Assembly: GCA_017549805.1 (NCBI GenBank)
Contig: JAFYNJ010000008.1
Coordinates: 186,001-250,000 of the forward strand
Reading direction: 5' to 3'
Source of the DNA: Bacteroidales bacterium
GTDB lineage: Bacteria > Bacteroidota > Bacteroidia > Bacteroidales > F082
Length of the DNA stretch: 64,000 nt
Shown here: positions 1-7,460 of the stretch, in pieces
How the letters are laid out: the number at the start of each line of letters is the position of its first letter
Position numbering within the stretch: the first letter of the stretch is position 1
Position numbers and translations under genes: made by a program
Notes under the pieces: model-generated
The model's database searches: none
What the model saw: only the letters and a program-made list of their open reading frames with translations
What the model was told of the DNA's origin: nothing

Positions 1-431
1 TTGGCGGCGGCAATCTCGATGGCAGCCAAGAAGTTCTCACGACCGTCGGTGCGCACCACACCCATGGGCAGCTGCGATCCCGTCAGCACCACGGGCTTGT
101 TGAGGTTCTCGAGCATGAAGCTCAGTGCCGAGGCCGTGTAGGCCATCGTGTCGGAGCCATGCAGCACCACGAAGCCGTCGTATTGCTCATAGTTTTCCGT
201 GATCTTGGTGGCCAACTTTGCCCAGAAGTCGGGTGACATGTTCGACGAATCGATCAGCGGATCGAACGAGTAGAAGTCGATCTGGTAGCCGAAGTTCTGC
301 AACACGGGAAGGTGCTTATAAATGTTATCGAAGTCGAAAGGCACCAAGGCACCCGTCTTGGGGTCCTGCATCATGCCGATGGTGCCGCCGGTGTAAAGCA
401 CCAGGATGGAAGTCTCTTCTTTTTGGGTCAC
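1..431 (-). CDS. ansA: type I L-asparaginase (partial, C-terminus beyond the left edge)
   Basis: Hydrolyses L-asparagine to aspartate and ammonia; the type I enzymes are usually cytoplasmic. About 143 N-terminal residues are visible. The nucleophile threonine motif TGGTIGM lies near residue 14, and the second conserved block HGSDTMAYTASAL, with the catalytic Thr/Asp pair, is near residue 95. The segment PVVLTGSQLPMG is typical of bacterial asparaginases. The start is a GTG at 431: an in-frame TAA sits only a few codons upstream and no ATG occurs before the active-site motif. A 7-bp tandem repeat precedes it. Family is certain; the missing part is outside the window. Confidence 0.93.
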   Translation of the reverse strand, partial: MTQKEETSILVLYTGGTIGMMQDPKTGALVPFDFDNIYKHLPVLQNFGYQIDFYSFDPLIDSSNMSPDFWAKLATKITENYEQYDGFVVLHGSDTMAYTASALSFMLENLNKPVVLTGSQLPMGVVRTDGRENFLAAIEIAAA

Positions 432-473
432 TTTTTTTAGAATTTAGAAGTCAGAAGAAAGAAGTAAGAATTT
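432..473. repeat. 7-bp tandem repeat before the asparaginase start
   Basis: Degenerate heptamers AGAATTT/AGAAGTC/AGAAGAA/AGAAGTA/AGAATTT fill the 5' leader of the asparaginase gene. On the sense (minus) strand it reads as a pyrimidine-rich TTCTNAC array ending a few bases before the GTG start. Confidence 0.8.
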
Positions 474-494
474 GAGTTGCAAAGATAGGGTTTT

Positions 495-1262
495 TTAGAT
501 TTTAAAGAGTGTTTTGACGTTTCTTGTGGTGATTTCAGCGATTTCTTGCACTAACATTTCATAGATTTCAGCGATCTTTTTAGCCGTCTCCACCATGAAA
601 GCGGGTTCATTGCGCTTGCCGCGGTGTGGCACGGGCGACAGGTAAGGCGCGTCGGTCTCCAAAACGATGCGGTTCAAGGGAATATTGTGCAGATAATCTT
701 TCACACCGCAATTCTTGTGAGTGGTCACGCCGCCCAACCCCAGATGGAAACCCAGTTCGAGGTAAACCTTGGCCTCTTCCTCTGTACCTGTGAAGCAGTG
801 CATCACGCCTTTCAAGCTTCCATCCTGATGCTTTTCCAGTATCCTGGCCATGAAGCCGAAGGCGTTGCGGCAGTGGATGGAAAGCGGCAATCCGAGCTGT
901 TTGGCCCATCCCAGCTGGGTTTCGAAAGCGTCAAGCTGTTCCTTTTCGAAGGTGGTGTCCCAATAGAAGTCGAGGCCGATTTCCCCAACACCTATATAAA
1001 TATCGCGTTCGAGTTCCTTTTCCATGTTGGCGAGCACCTGCTTGTAGTCGCCTTTCACCTCTTCGGGTTGGAGGCCCATCATCATGCGGGTGCAATCGGG
1101 AAAACACTCATGCGTCGCCAACATGGGCGCGATGGTGGAAGCATCCACATTAGGCAAAAGCAACATGCCAACCCCCGCTTCGAGAGCCCTTTTTACGGCT
1201 TCTTCACGGTCGAGGTCGAACTCGGGACCATAGATATGGGTATGGGTGTCGATGAGGTGCAT
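495..1262 (-). CDS. TatD family metal-dependent hydrolase
   Basis: 255 residues, the full length for the TatD/YcfH family of metal-dependent DNases (TIM barrel). The metal ligands are visible in order: HTHIYG near residue 7, GVGEIGLDFYW near 93, SIHCRNA near 128, GVMHCFTG near 155 and LETDAPYLSP near 203. Members act as 3'-5' exonucleases or deoxyribonucleases in the cytoplasm; the physiological substrate of this copy is not shown by the sequence. It lies between the asparaginase and hflX on the same strand, with a 7-bp tandem repeat as its immediate leader, and may be co-transcribed with hflX. The MHLIDTH start is canonical. Confidence 0.93.
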   Translation of the reverse strand: MHLIDTHTHIYGPEFDLDREEAVKRALEAGVGMLLLPNVDASTIAPMLATHECFPDCTRMMMGLQPEEVKGDYKQVLANMEKELERDIYIGVGEIGLDFYWDTTFEKEQLDAFETQLGWAKQLGLPLSIHCRNAFGFMARILEKHQDGSLKGVMHCFTGTEEEAKVYLELGFHLGLGGVTTHKNCGVKDYLHNIPLNRIVLETDAPYLSPVPHRGKRNEPAFMVETAKKIAEIYEMLVQEIAEITTRNVKTLFKI

Positions 1263-1263
1263 G

Positions 1264-1303
1264 GGGAGGTGAGAGGTGAGAGGTGAGAGGTGAAAGGTGA
1301 AAG
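1264..1303. repeat. 7-bp tandem repeat (GAGAGGT) between hflX and tatD
   Basis: About five heptamer units (GAGAGGT, GAAAGGT) occupy the entire gap between the hflX stop and the tatD start, reading CACCTCT on the coding strand. Confidence 0.88.
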
Positions 1304-2497
1304 CTAATAAAGGAAGTTGTCGTAGGGGTAGCGAATAGCATGCATATCCTTGATTTCCTTATAAAGCAAATCACGGAACTCCTGGTAGTTGTCACGGTTC
1401 TTAGCGGAGATGAAGATGCAGTTGTCGTTCATCTTGGCCATCCAGGTTTGTTTAAGCTCTTCGTAAGAGACATTGCGCTTGGTGGCCGGGGTGAGGTCCG
1501 TGGGATCTTTCTCTTCCCAAGTGTAGGCATCGATCTTGTTGAAGACCATGATGGTCTTCTTGTCGGCACAGCCTAACTCAGAAAGCGTCTGGTTTACCAC
1601 CTCAATCTGCGACTCGAAGTCGGGATGCGAGATGTCAACCACATGCAGCAGAATATCCGACTCACGCACCTCGTCCAAAGTCGATTTGAACGATTCCACC
1701 AGATGGTGTGGCAACTTTCGGATGAACCCGACGGTATCGGACAGCAAGAAAGGCAGGTTCTCCACCACCACCTTGCGAACGGTGGTATCCAAGGTGGCGA
1801 AGAGCTTGTTCTCGGTATAGACCTCCGACTTGCTCAGCAGGTTCATGATGGTTGACTTGCCCACATTGGTGTAGCCCACGAGGGCCACTCTTACCAACTT
1901 GCCGCGGTTCTTGCGCTGCACCGTCTTCTGCATGTCGATCTCCTTGAGTTTCTCCTTCAAAGCGGAGATGCGATCCAAGATCAAACGGCGGTCGGTCTCG
2001 ATCTGTGTCTCACCAGGACCACGCATGCCGATACCGCCTCGTTGACGCTCCAAGTGGGTCCACATACGGGTCAAACGAGGCAAAAGATATTGATATTGAG
2101 CCAACTCCACCTGTGCCTTGGCGTGTGCCGTATGGGCATTGGAAGCGAAGATGTCGAGGATGAGGCTAGTGCGGTCGAGGACACGGCATTCCAGCGCTTG
2201 CTCCATGTTACGGGCTTGGGTGGCACTCAACTCGTCATCGATAACGGCGATCTCGATGTTCTCCGCTTTGATGTATTGGTGGATTTCCTCCAGCTTACCC
2301 GAGCCGAGATAGCTCACGCTGGATGGATGGTCCATGGCCTGCACGAAACGGGCCACAGGCACGCCGCCGGCCGTCTCCAACAGGAAGGCCAGTTCGTCCA
2401 AGTATTCGTCGGTACGCTCACGGCTCTGCTTCTTGCTGGCTACAGCGATCAGCACTGCCCTTTCGGGAATTTTTTCGTATGTGATGAAATCGCCCAT
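1304..2497 (-). CDS. hflX: ribosome-associated GTPase HflX
   Basis: GTPase of the OBG-HflX superfamily that binds 50S subunits and splits stalled ribosomes. 397 residues from the chosen ATG. The N-terminal HflX domain is followed by a helical linker containing GGIGMRGPGETQIETDRR, then the G domain: P-loop GYTNVGKST, the DTVGF G3 motif, and FNKID as G4. The frame stays open 41 codons further upstream, but that stretch translates a REP-like repeat (IASEAKQS) and reaches into trpS, so MGDFITYEKIPERA at 2497 is the real start. Same strand as trpS and tatD. Confidence 0.95.
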   Translation of the reverse strand: MGDFITYEKIPERAVLIAVASKKQSRERTDEYLDELAFLLETAGGVPVARFVQAMDHPSSVSYLGSGKLEEIHQYIKAENIEIAVIDDELSATQARNMEQALECRVLDRTSLILDIFASNAHTAHAKAQVELAQYQYLLPRLTRMWTHLERQRGGIGMRGPGETQIETDRRLILDRISALKEKLKEIDMQKTVQRKNRGKLVRVALVGYTNVGKSTIMNLLSKSEVYTENKLFATLDTTVRKVVVENLPFLLSDTVGFIRKLPHHLVESFKSTLDEVRESDILLHVVDISHPDFESQIEVVNQTLSELGCADKKTIMVFNKIDAYTWEEKDPTDLTPATKRNVSYEELKQTWMAKMNDNCIFISAKNRDNYQEFRDLLYKEIKDMHAIRYPYDNFLY

Positions 2498-2505
2498 TCT
2501 TGTCA

Positions 2506-2537
2506 GGTTGGATTGCTTCGCTTCGCTCGCAATGACG
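2506..2537. repeat. REP-like element (GGATTGCTTCG...CGCAATGACG), copy A
   Basis: GGTTGGATTGCTTCG followed by CTTCGCTCGCAATGACG lies between trpS and hflX. The same element occurs as an inverted pair at 28568-28654 and inside lptD at 53940-53972. Translated in one frame it gives the peptide IASEAKQS that often contaminates gene predictions. Confidence 0.85.
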
Positions 2538-2543
2538 CAAGCG

Positions 2544-3536
2544 TCAATATTTTCTAAAACCGATGATTTGACGGACTTCGTTAAGGGTCTTGGAGGCACT
2601 CTCGCGAGCCTTTTCGGCACCGAGTCGAGCGATACGGTCGAGGCGGTCGTTGTCGGACGAGAACTCCTGGATGCGTTCGCGGATGGGGTTCAAAGTCTTG
2701 ACCATGTCCTCGGCCAGCTGCTTCTTCATGTCGCCATAGCGCAAGGTGCAGTCGTTCCACTTCTCATCGAAATACTGTACCGTTTCAGGTTCCGAAACAA
2801 TCTTCATCATCGTGAAGAGGTTTTGGATGACCTCCGGCTTGGGGCTGTTGGGCTCCTGCGGACCGTTGTCGGTAACGGCGCGCATCACCTTTTTACGCAC
2901 CACTTTCTCGTCTTCGAAGAGATAGATACAATTGCCGTCGCTCTTGCCCATCTTGCCGCTTCCGTCGAGGCCCGGCACCTTGATGGCGTCGCCACCGAAG
3001 TAGTAGTTCTGCGGCTCGGGGAAGAACTCCACGCCATAGATGTTGTTGAAGCGACGGGCGCACTTACGGGCCATCTCCATGTTCTGCTCCTGATCCTTGC
3101 CCACGGGCACCCATTTGGCCTTGTGCTGCAGGATGTCGGCTGCCATCAAGGTTGGATAGGTGAACAGTCCAGCATTGACGTTGTCGGGTTGCTGGCGAGC
3201 CTTCTCCTTGAAGGTGGTCACGCGGCCCAGTTCACCGATGTAGGCGTTCATGTTGAAGTAGAGGTAGAGCTCGATGGTCTCTGGCACATCGCTCTGGATA
3301 TAGATGGTGGCTTTCTCGGGGTCGATGCCGCAGGCCAGGTATTCGGCCAAGATGGTCCTTGCGGAGCGCTGGATGTTCTCCGGCTTAGGGTGGGTGGTCA
3401 GCGAATGCCAGTCGGCGATGAAGAAGTAGCAGTTGTATTCCTCTTGCATCTTGACGAAGCTACGGACAGCGCCGTAGTAATTGCCGAGGTGGAGGTTGCC
3501 GGTGGGACGGATGCCGCTCAAAACTATATCTTTCAT
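2544..3536 (-). CDS. trpS: tryptophanyl-tRNA synthetase
   Basis: Class Ic aminoacyl-tRNA synthetase charging tRNA-Trp. 330 residues, the normal length. The HIGH-type motif is PTGNLHLGNYYGA near residue 11, and the KMSKS-type loop is KMGKSDG near 197, preceded by the family motif GLDGSGKMGKS. The substrate-pocket block FIADWHSLTT is near 40. The start MKDIVLSGIRPTG is canonical. The leader consists of a 7-bp tandem repeat; a REP-like element abuts the stop codon. Confidence 0.97.
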   Translation of the reverse strand: MKDIVLSGIRPTGNLHLGNYYGAVRSFVKMQEEYNCYFFIADWHSLTTHPKPENIQRSARTILAEYLACGIDPEKATIYIQSDVPETIELYLYFNMNAYIGELGRVTTFKEKARQQPDNVNAGLFTYPTLMAADILQHKAKWVPVGKDQEQNMEMARKCARRFNNIYGVEFFPEPQNYYFGGDAIKVPGLDGSGKMGKSDGNCIYLFEDEKVVRKKVMRAVTDNGPQEPNSPKPEVIQNLFTMMKIVSEPETVQYFDEKWNDCTLRYGDMKKQLAEDMVKTLNPIRERIQEFSSDNDRLDRIARLGAEKARESASKTLNEVRQIIGFRKY

Positions 3537-3539
3537 ATT

Positions 3540-3575
3540 CAGAAGTTAGAAGTTAGAAGAAAGAAGTAAGAAGTT
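3540..3575. repeat. 7-bp tandem repeat before trpS
   Basis: Heptamers AGAAGTT/AGAAGTT/AGAAGAA/AGAAGTA/AGAAGTT end 3 bases before the trpS start codon; the sense strand reads AACTTCT. Confidence 0.85.
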
Positions 3576-3600
3576 AATTGGGTGCAAAGATAATAAAAAA

Positions 3601-3628
3601 GTAGAGACGCGCCGTGGCACGTCTCTAC
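3601..3628. repeat. 28-bp palindrome, copy 1; probable rng terminator
   Basis: Arms GTAGAGACG and CGTCTCTAC flank a 10-bp core. On the minus strand the hairpin lies just past the rng stop and is followed by CTTTTTTATT, so it can act as an intrinsic terminator. Three further copies of the palindrome are at 20144, 58236 and 58452. Confidence 0.85.
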
Positions 3629-3651
3629 GATGTTTTGTTTTTTCCAGAATA

Positions 3652-5268
3652 TCAAATCTTGATATCGTCGCCGTGGGCGTTCCGGAAGTTGTACTGGAGC
3701 ATGTGGAAGTCTTCTACGGATTCGACTTTGAACGACTTGCCGTATTTCTTCATCCACTTGCGCCTGATCGAAAACCAGCCTTTGGTGAGGTAGGCCCCGA
3801 TGAACGGGTGGACCTGCAGGGTGATGTTGTTCTCGTTTTGGTCTTGGAACAGATACCTGAGGTTGTTTTCGATCTCGTCAATGTAAAGGATGGCAGGGCG
3901 GATCTTGCCTTCGCCGTCGCACACGGGGCATTTTTCCTGCACTTGTACTTCCGTGGCGGGGCGCACGCGCTGACGCGTGATTTGGATGAGGCCAAACTTG
4001 GTGGCGGGGAGGATGGTGTGCTTGGCACGGTCGAGTGACATCTCCTGACAAAGCACATCGTAGAGCTGTTTACGGTGCTCCGCTTCCCGCATGTCGATGA
4101 AATCGACAATGATGATGCCTCCCATATCGCGCAGACGCAATTGTCGCGCAATTTCCTTTGCTGCTTCTATGTTGACCAGAAGCGCGTTTTCTTCCTGCGT
4201 GTTTTCCTTATTGACGCGATGGCCGCTGTTGACGTCGATGACGTGCATGGCCTCGGTGTGTTCAATGATGAGGTAAACACCGTTTCTGATGGTGACCACT
4301 TTGCCGAAAAGACCCTTGATCTGTCGCGAGACGCCGAAGTTGTCGAAGATGGAATCCCTTCCCTTGTACAACTTGACGATGTCGGTCTTTTGCGGAGCGA
4401 TGGTCTGGATGTAACTCCGAATGTCTTCATAAAGCGTTTCGTCGTTCACATGGATGTTGTTGAACGACTCGTTCAATAAATCGCGCAGCATGACCATGGT
4501 TTGGTCTTGTTCGCTGACCATGCGGCCCGAGGTCGTCATCTTGGTCATCTCGCTGACGCAGCGTTCCCATTTCTCCACAAGGGTCTTGAGGTCAGCGTCG
4601 AGGTCGGCCACTTTTTTGTTTTCGGCCACGGTACGGATGATGACGCCATAGTTGGCGGGTCTGATGCTTTGGATCAGTCGTTTCAGTCGGCTTCTTTCTT
4701 CGCCGCTGCGGATTTTTTGGGATACCGAAATGCGGTTCGAGAACGGAACAAGAACGAGGTATCTTCCGGCGAATGAAATCTCGGCAGAGATGCGCGGACC
4801 CTTCGTGGAGATCGGCTCCTTGGCAATCTGCACGGGGATGAGGTCGCCTGCATTGAGCATATTGGCGATCTTGCCGCTTTTCTCGATGTCGGGTTCAAGC
4901 TTGAACTTCTCCATCGTCACCTCTCCCTCCTTGCCGGAGGTGAGCATGTTCTTGAACTTGAGCAGGGAACGGAACTGCGGACCGAGGTCCAGGTAATGCA
5001 GGAAGGCCTCCTTTTCGTAGCCCACGTCAACAAACGCGGCGTTCAGGCCAGGCAGGATCTTCTTGACCCGTCCCAGATACACGTCTCCAACCGCAAACTG
5101 GTTGTTGGTTTTCTCTTTGTGAAGTTCGACAAGGATCTTGTCCTCCAACAGAGCGATGTCAACCTCTGAAGCGCGGGCGTTGATGACCAGCTCCCGCTCC
5201 ACCGTCTTGACTTTGATTTCTTCTTGTTCTTCAGCCATTTTCAGTGCTTCTAAGGGGTTAACGTTCAT
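3652..5268 (-). CDS. rng: RNase E/G family endoribonuclease (RNase G)
   Basis: Endoribonuclease for rRNA maturation and mRNA decay. About 538 residues. An S1-like RNA-binding region (GDVYLGRVKKILPGLNAAFVDVG) lies near residues 55-80. The catalytic DNase I-like subdomain includes MHVIDVNSGHR and GGIIIVDFIDM, whose aspartates are the Mg ligands. The Zn-link CPVCDGEGK follows near 460. The reading frame opens at a TTG (5277); ATG 5268 is preferred, and ATG 5238 (MAEEQEEIKV) is a credible alternative because the S1 domain begins well after it. A 14-bp-stem hairpin lies directly upstream. No long C-terminal degradosome scaffold, as expected for RNase G. Confidence 0.93.
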   Translation of the reverse strand: MNVNPLEALKMAEEQEEIKVKTVERELVINARASEVDIALLEDKILVELHKEKTNNQFAVGDVYLGRVKKILPGLNAAFVDVGYEKEAFLHYLDLGPQFRSLLKFKNMLTSGKEGEVTMEKFKLEPDIEKSGKIANMLNAGDLIPVQIAKEPISTKGPRISAEISFAGRYLVLVPFSNRISVSQKIRSGEERSRLKRLIQSIRPANYGVIIRTVAENKKVADLDADLKTLVEKWERCVSEMTKMTTSGRMVSEQDQTMVMLRDLLNESFNNIHVNDETLYEDIRSYIQTIAPQKTDIVKLYKGRDSIFDNFGVSRQIKGLFGKVVTIRNGVYLIIEHTEAMHVIDVNSGHRVNKENTQEENALLVNIEAAKEIARQLRLRDMGGIIIVDFIDMREAEHRKQLYDVLCQEMSLDRAKHTILPATKFGLIQITRQRVRPATEVQVQEKCPVCDGEGKIRPAILYIDEIENNLRYLFQDQNENNITLQVHPFIGAYLTKGWFSIRRKWMKKYGKSFKVESVEDFHMLQYNFRNAHGDDIKI

Positions 5269-5284
5269 TTGCTTCAATAAAACA

Positions 5285-5329
5285 ATAACACAACATTGTC
5301 TGTTTTATCGGGATGCAATGCTGTGTTAT
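5285..5329. promoter_or_regulatory. inverted repeat in the rng leader
   Basis: ATAACACAACATTG (5285-5298) pairs with CAATGCTGTGTTAT (5316-5329), a 14-bp stem with one mismatch and a 17-nt loop. It lies between the 29-residue ribosomal-type gene and rng. On the minus strand it is not followed by a good U-run, so it looks more like an attenuation or mRNA-processing element than a terminator. Function is inferred. Confidence 0.6.
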
Positions 5330-5351
5330 CATCGTTTGACTTCAAAGAAGA

Positions 5352-5441
5352 TTATTTCTTCTTATGTCTGTCCTTTCTCAAGCGTTTTTTGCGCTTGTGC
5401 GTTGACATTTTATGTCTCTTGTGTTTTTTACCGTTTGGCAT
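5352..5441 (-). CDS. 29-residue basic ribosomal-type protein (AURKAIP1/COX24-like)
   Basis: A very short gene, reading MPNGKKHKRHKMSTHKRKK and ending RLRKDRHKKK. More than half the residues are Lys, Arg or His. It matches the pattern of the tiny Bacteroidetes proteins annotated as AURKAIP1/COX24 domain proteins, relatives of mitoribosomal mS38 and mycobacterial bS22, which insert in the small ribosomal subunit near the decoding region. It lies between hup and rng on the same strand, a sensible setting for a ribosomal component. Conserved start, stop and composition make it real despite its size; the exact ribosomal name is from memory of the family. Confidence 0.82.
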   Translation of the reverse strand: MPNGKKHKRHKMSTHKRKKRLRKDRHKKK

Positions 5442-5469
5442 AGTATGAAAAATTTACGTAAATTGTCTA

Positions 5470-5742
5470 TTATTTAACTGCGTTCATGAAAGTCTTAGCT
5501 GGCTTGAAAGCCGGAATGTTGTGGGCCGGGATGGTAATGGCAACATTCTTGGAGATATTTCTGCCGGTCTTCTCTGCACGGGTCTTGATGATGAAACTGC
5601 CAAAACCTCTCAGGTAAACATTGTCACCTTTTGCCATTGAAGCCTTAACAACTTCCATAAAGTTCTCAACAACACTCTGAACGGCGCCTTTTTCAATGCC
5701 GGTCTTGCTAGCAATTTCAGCTACGATTTCTGCTTTGGTCAT
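5470..5742 (-). CDS. HU family DNA-binding protein
   Basis: Nucleoid-associated protein that bends and compacts DNA as a dimer. 90 residues, the standard HU length, starting MTKAEIVAEIASKTG. The helical dimerisation region is followed by the HU signature GDNVYLRGFGSFIIKTRAEKT... with the DNA-binding arm NISKNVAITIPAHNIPAFKPAK. A Bacteroidetes -7 box is about 50 bp upstream, so it probably begins the transcript that includes the 29-residue ribosomal-type gene. Confidence 0.96.
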   Translation of the reverse strand: MTKAEIVAEIASKTGIEKGAVQSVVENFMEVVKASMAKGDNVYLRGFGSFIIKTRAEKTGRNISKNVAITIPAHNIPAFKPAKTFMNAVK

Positions 5743-5793
5743 TTCTTTACTATTTTTAAAGGGTTTATTATTGTGATTGTTTTAATTTTGCGG

Positions 5794-5801
5794 CAAAGGT
5801 A
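5794..5801 (-). promoter_or_regulatory. Bacteroidetes -7 box for the HU gene
   Basis: The minus strand reads TACCTTTG, matching TAnnTTTG, about 52 nt upstream of the HU start. Confidence 0.65.
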
Positions 5802-5878
5802 CGAACATTTTTTATTTCCACGAAAAAGTTTTTGAATTTTTTCTTCTAAAAGACTCTAAATAAACATCTTCGCACTCC

Positions 5879-6940
5879 ATGAACGAGATACAGACGGCGC
5901 TGGCACAATGGTACGAGACCCATAAAAGGGAGCTTCCCTGGCGAAGCAACCCCTCGCCCTATTATGTCTGGCTTTCCGAAGTGATATTGCAGCAAACGCG
6001 TGTAAACCAAGGACTTGACTATTTCATCCGCTTCGTTGAGAGATGGCCTTCCCTGGAAGATCTCTCCAAGGCATCGGAGGAAGAAGTACTGAAAATGTGG
6101 CAGGGCTTGGGCTACTATTCAAGGGCAAGGAACCTTCACCAATGCGCACGACAAATCGTTGAAAACCATGGAGGATCATTCCCTGCCGACTTCGAAAGTC
6201 TCCGCAAGCTCAAAGGCATCGGCGACTATACTGCCGCTGCCATCGCTTCCATTGCCTTCGATAAGCCCCATGCCGTCGTCGATGGCAACGTGTACCGCGT
6301 ACTGTCGAGGCTCTACGACATCGACACACCTATTAATACAAAGGAAGGAATCCGTCTTTTCGGCCAGCTTGCCGAGCAACTTCTCGACACCGAGCATCCC
6401 GGCCGACACAACCAGGCCATGATGGAACTCGGCGCCCTCCAGTGCGTCCCCAACAATCCCGACTGCCTCCAATGTCCGCTCCAAAGCCATTGTCTGGCAC
6501 TTGCGCACCACACCGTCGAAGAGAGGCCCAAAAAGGAGAAGAAGCTGAAAATCAAGACGAGATATTTCCATTACCTGGTGATTCGAACTCCAGAAAACGG
6601 CATCTATCTCCATAAAAGGGAGGGCAACGACATCTGGAAAAACCTCTACGATTTCCCCTGCATCGAAAGCGACCATCCCATGAAATCGGACGAGATTATC
6701 GGCTCCGAATATTTTGGCAGCCTGCTATCCGAATCAGGTTTTGTCATCAACCGGATCTCCCTTCCACACATGCATAAACTGACACATCAGACCATTATTG
6801 CCACTTTTGTTGAAATAAAAATTTCAGTTTTTTTACCGACAATTAAAACAAATAATATACTTTTGGCGTTTGAAAATGAATTAGGAACATTTCCGGTTCC
6901 GAAGCTCATAGACAACTATTTAACTAACAACAATCACTAA
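5879..6940 (+). CDS. mutY: A/G-specific adenine DNA glycosylase MutY
   Basis: Removes adenine mispaired with 8-oxoguanine. 353 residues. The HhH-GPD domain carries the catalytic glutamate in SEVILQQTRV (E34), the helix-hairpin-helix LKGIGDYTAAAIAS, and the catalytic aspartate in VVDGNVYRV (about 137). The [4Fe-4S] loop CVPNNPDCLQCPLQSHC is near 189-205. A C-terminal NUDIX-like 8-oxoG recognition domain follows (IYLHKREGNDIWKNLYDFPC). It is the first gene of mutY-ssb-gldE-gldD, an arrangement common in Bacteroidetes. Confidence 0.96.
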   Translation: MNEIQTALAQWYETHKRELPWRSNPSPYYVWLSEVILQQTRVNQGLDYFIRFVERWPSLEDLSKASEEEVLKMWQGLGYYSRARNLHQCARQIVENHGGSFPADFESLRKLKGIGDYTAAAIASIAFDKPHAVVDGNVYRVLSRLYDIDTPINTKEGIRLFGQLAEQLLDTEHPGRHNQAMMELGALQCVPNNPDCLQCPLQSHCLALAHHTVEERPKKEKKLKIKTRYFHYLVIRTPENGIYLHKREGNDIWKNLYDFPCIESDHPMKSDEIIGSEYFGSLLSESGFVINRISLPHMHKLTHQTIIATFVEIKISVFLPTIKTNNILLAFENELGTFPVPKLIDNYLTNNNH

Positions 6941-6952
6941 CAACAACAGAAA

Positions 6953-7423
6953 ATGGCAAGCTTAAACAAAGTCATCCTCATTGGTCGTCTCGGAAAGGAC
7001 CCGGAGATTACCACATTTGAAAGCGGAAACAGAAAAATGTCAGTGACACTGGCCACAACGGAACGTTACCGTGACCGCGACAACAACTGGGTCGATCAGA
7101 CCGAATGGCACAACCTCGTGGCATGGGGCAACCTCGCCAACGACATTGCTGACAAACGCCGCAACTATGCGAAAGGCGATATGATGTATGTGGAAGGTCG
7201 CCTGCGCACCCGCCAATACACCGACAACCAAGGAATCAACCGTTTCGTCACAGAAATCCAAGTCGATAAGCTGATGCAGCTGGTCTCTGCCAGACCGCCG
7301 CAACAGTCCTCATACAACCCAGGCCAACAACCCTATGTCCAGGAGCCTGTCACCCAAGCCCCTGCAGCCGCATCCGACCCCTTCGCCAACCAACCCATGC
7401 CGCAAGACGATCTCCCGTTTTGA
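6953..7423 (+). CDS. ssb: single-stranded DNA-binding protein
   Basis: Binds ssDNA during replication and repair. 156 residues: an N-terminal OB fold (MASLNKVILIGRLGKDPEI, then WHNLVAWGNLA), a Gln/Pro-rich flexible linker from about residue 115, and the acidic tip PQDDLPF that recruits partner proteins. It starts 12 bp after mutY on the same strand, so the two are probably co-transcribed. Confidence 0.97.
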   Translation: MASLNKVILIGRLGKDPEITTFESGNRKMSVTLATTERYRDRDNNWVDQTEWHNLVAWGNLANDIADKRRNYAKGDMMYVEGRLRTRQYTDNQGINRFVTEIQVDKLMQLVSARPPQQSSYNPGQQPYVQEPVTQAPAAASDPFANQPMPQDDLPF

Positions 7424-7426
7424 ATA

Positions 7427-7455
7427 ACTTTCAACTTTCAGCTTTCAACTTTCAC
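7427..7455. repeat. 7-bp tandem repeat (ACTTTCA) before gldE
   Basis: Four units ACTTTCA/ACTTTCA/GCTTTCA/ACTTTCA fill the ssb-gldE gap, ending 5 bp before the start codon. Confidence 0.88.
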
Positions 7456-7460
7456 CTCAA

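Noticed and set aside
2498-2620. 41-codon N-terminal extension of HflX
   Set aside because: Encodes the repeat peptide IASEAKQS and overlaps trpS; HflX homology begins at MGDFITYEK.
2334-3569. 411-codon plus-strand frame over trpS
   Set aside because: Antisense to trpS; contains the translated REP-like element and no domain.
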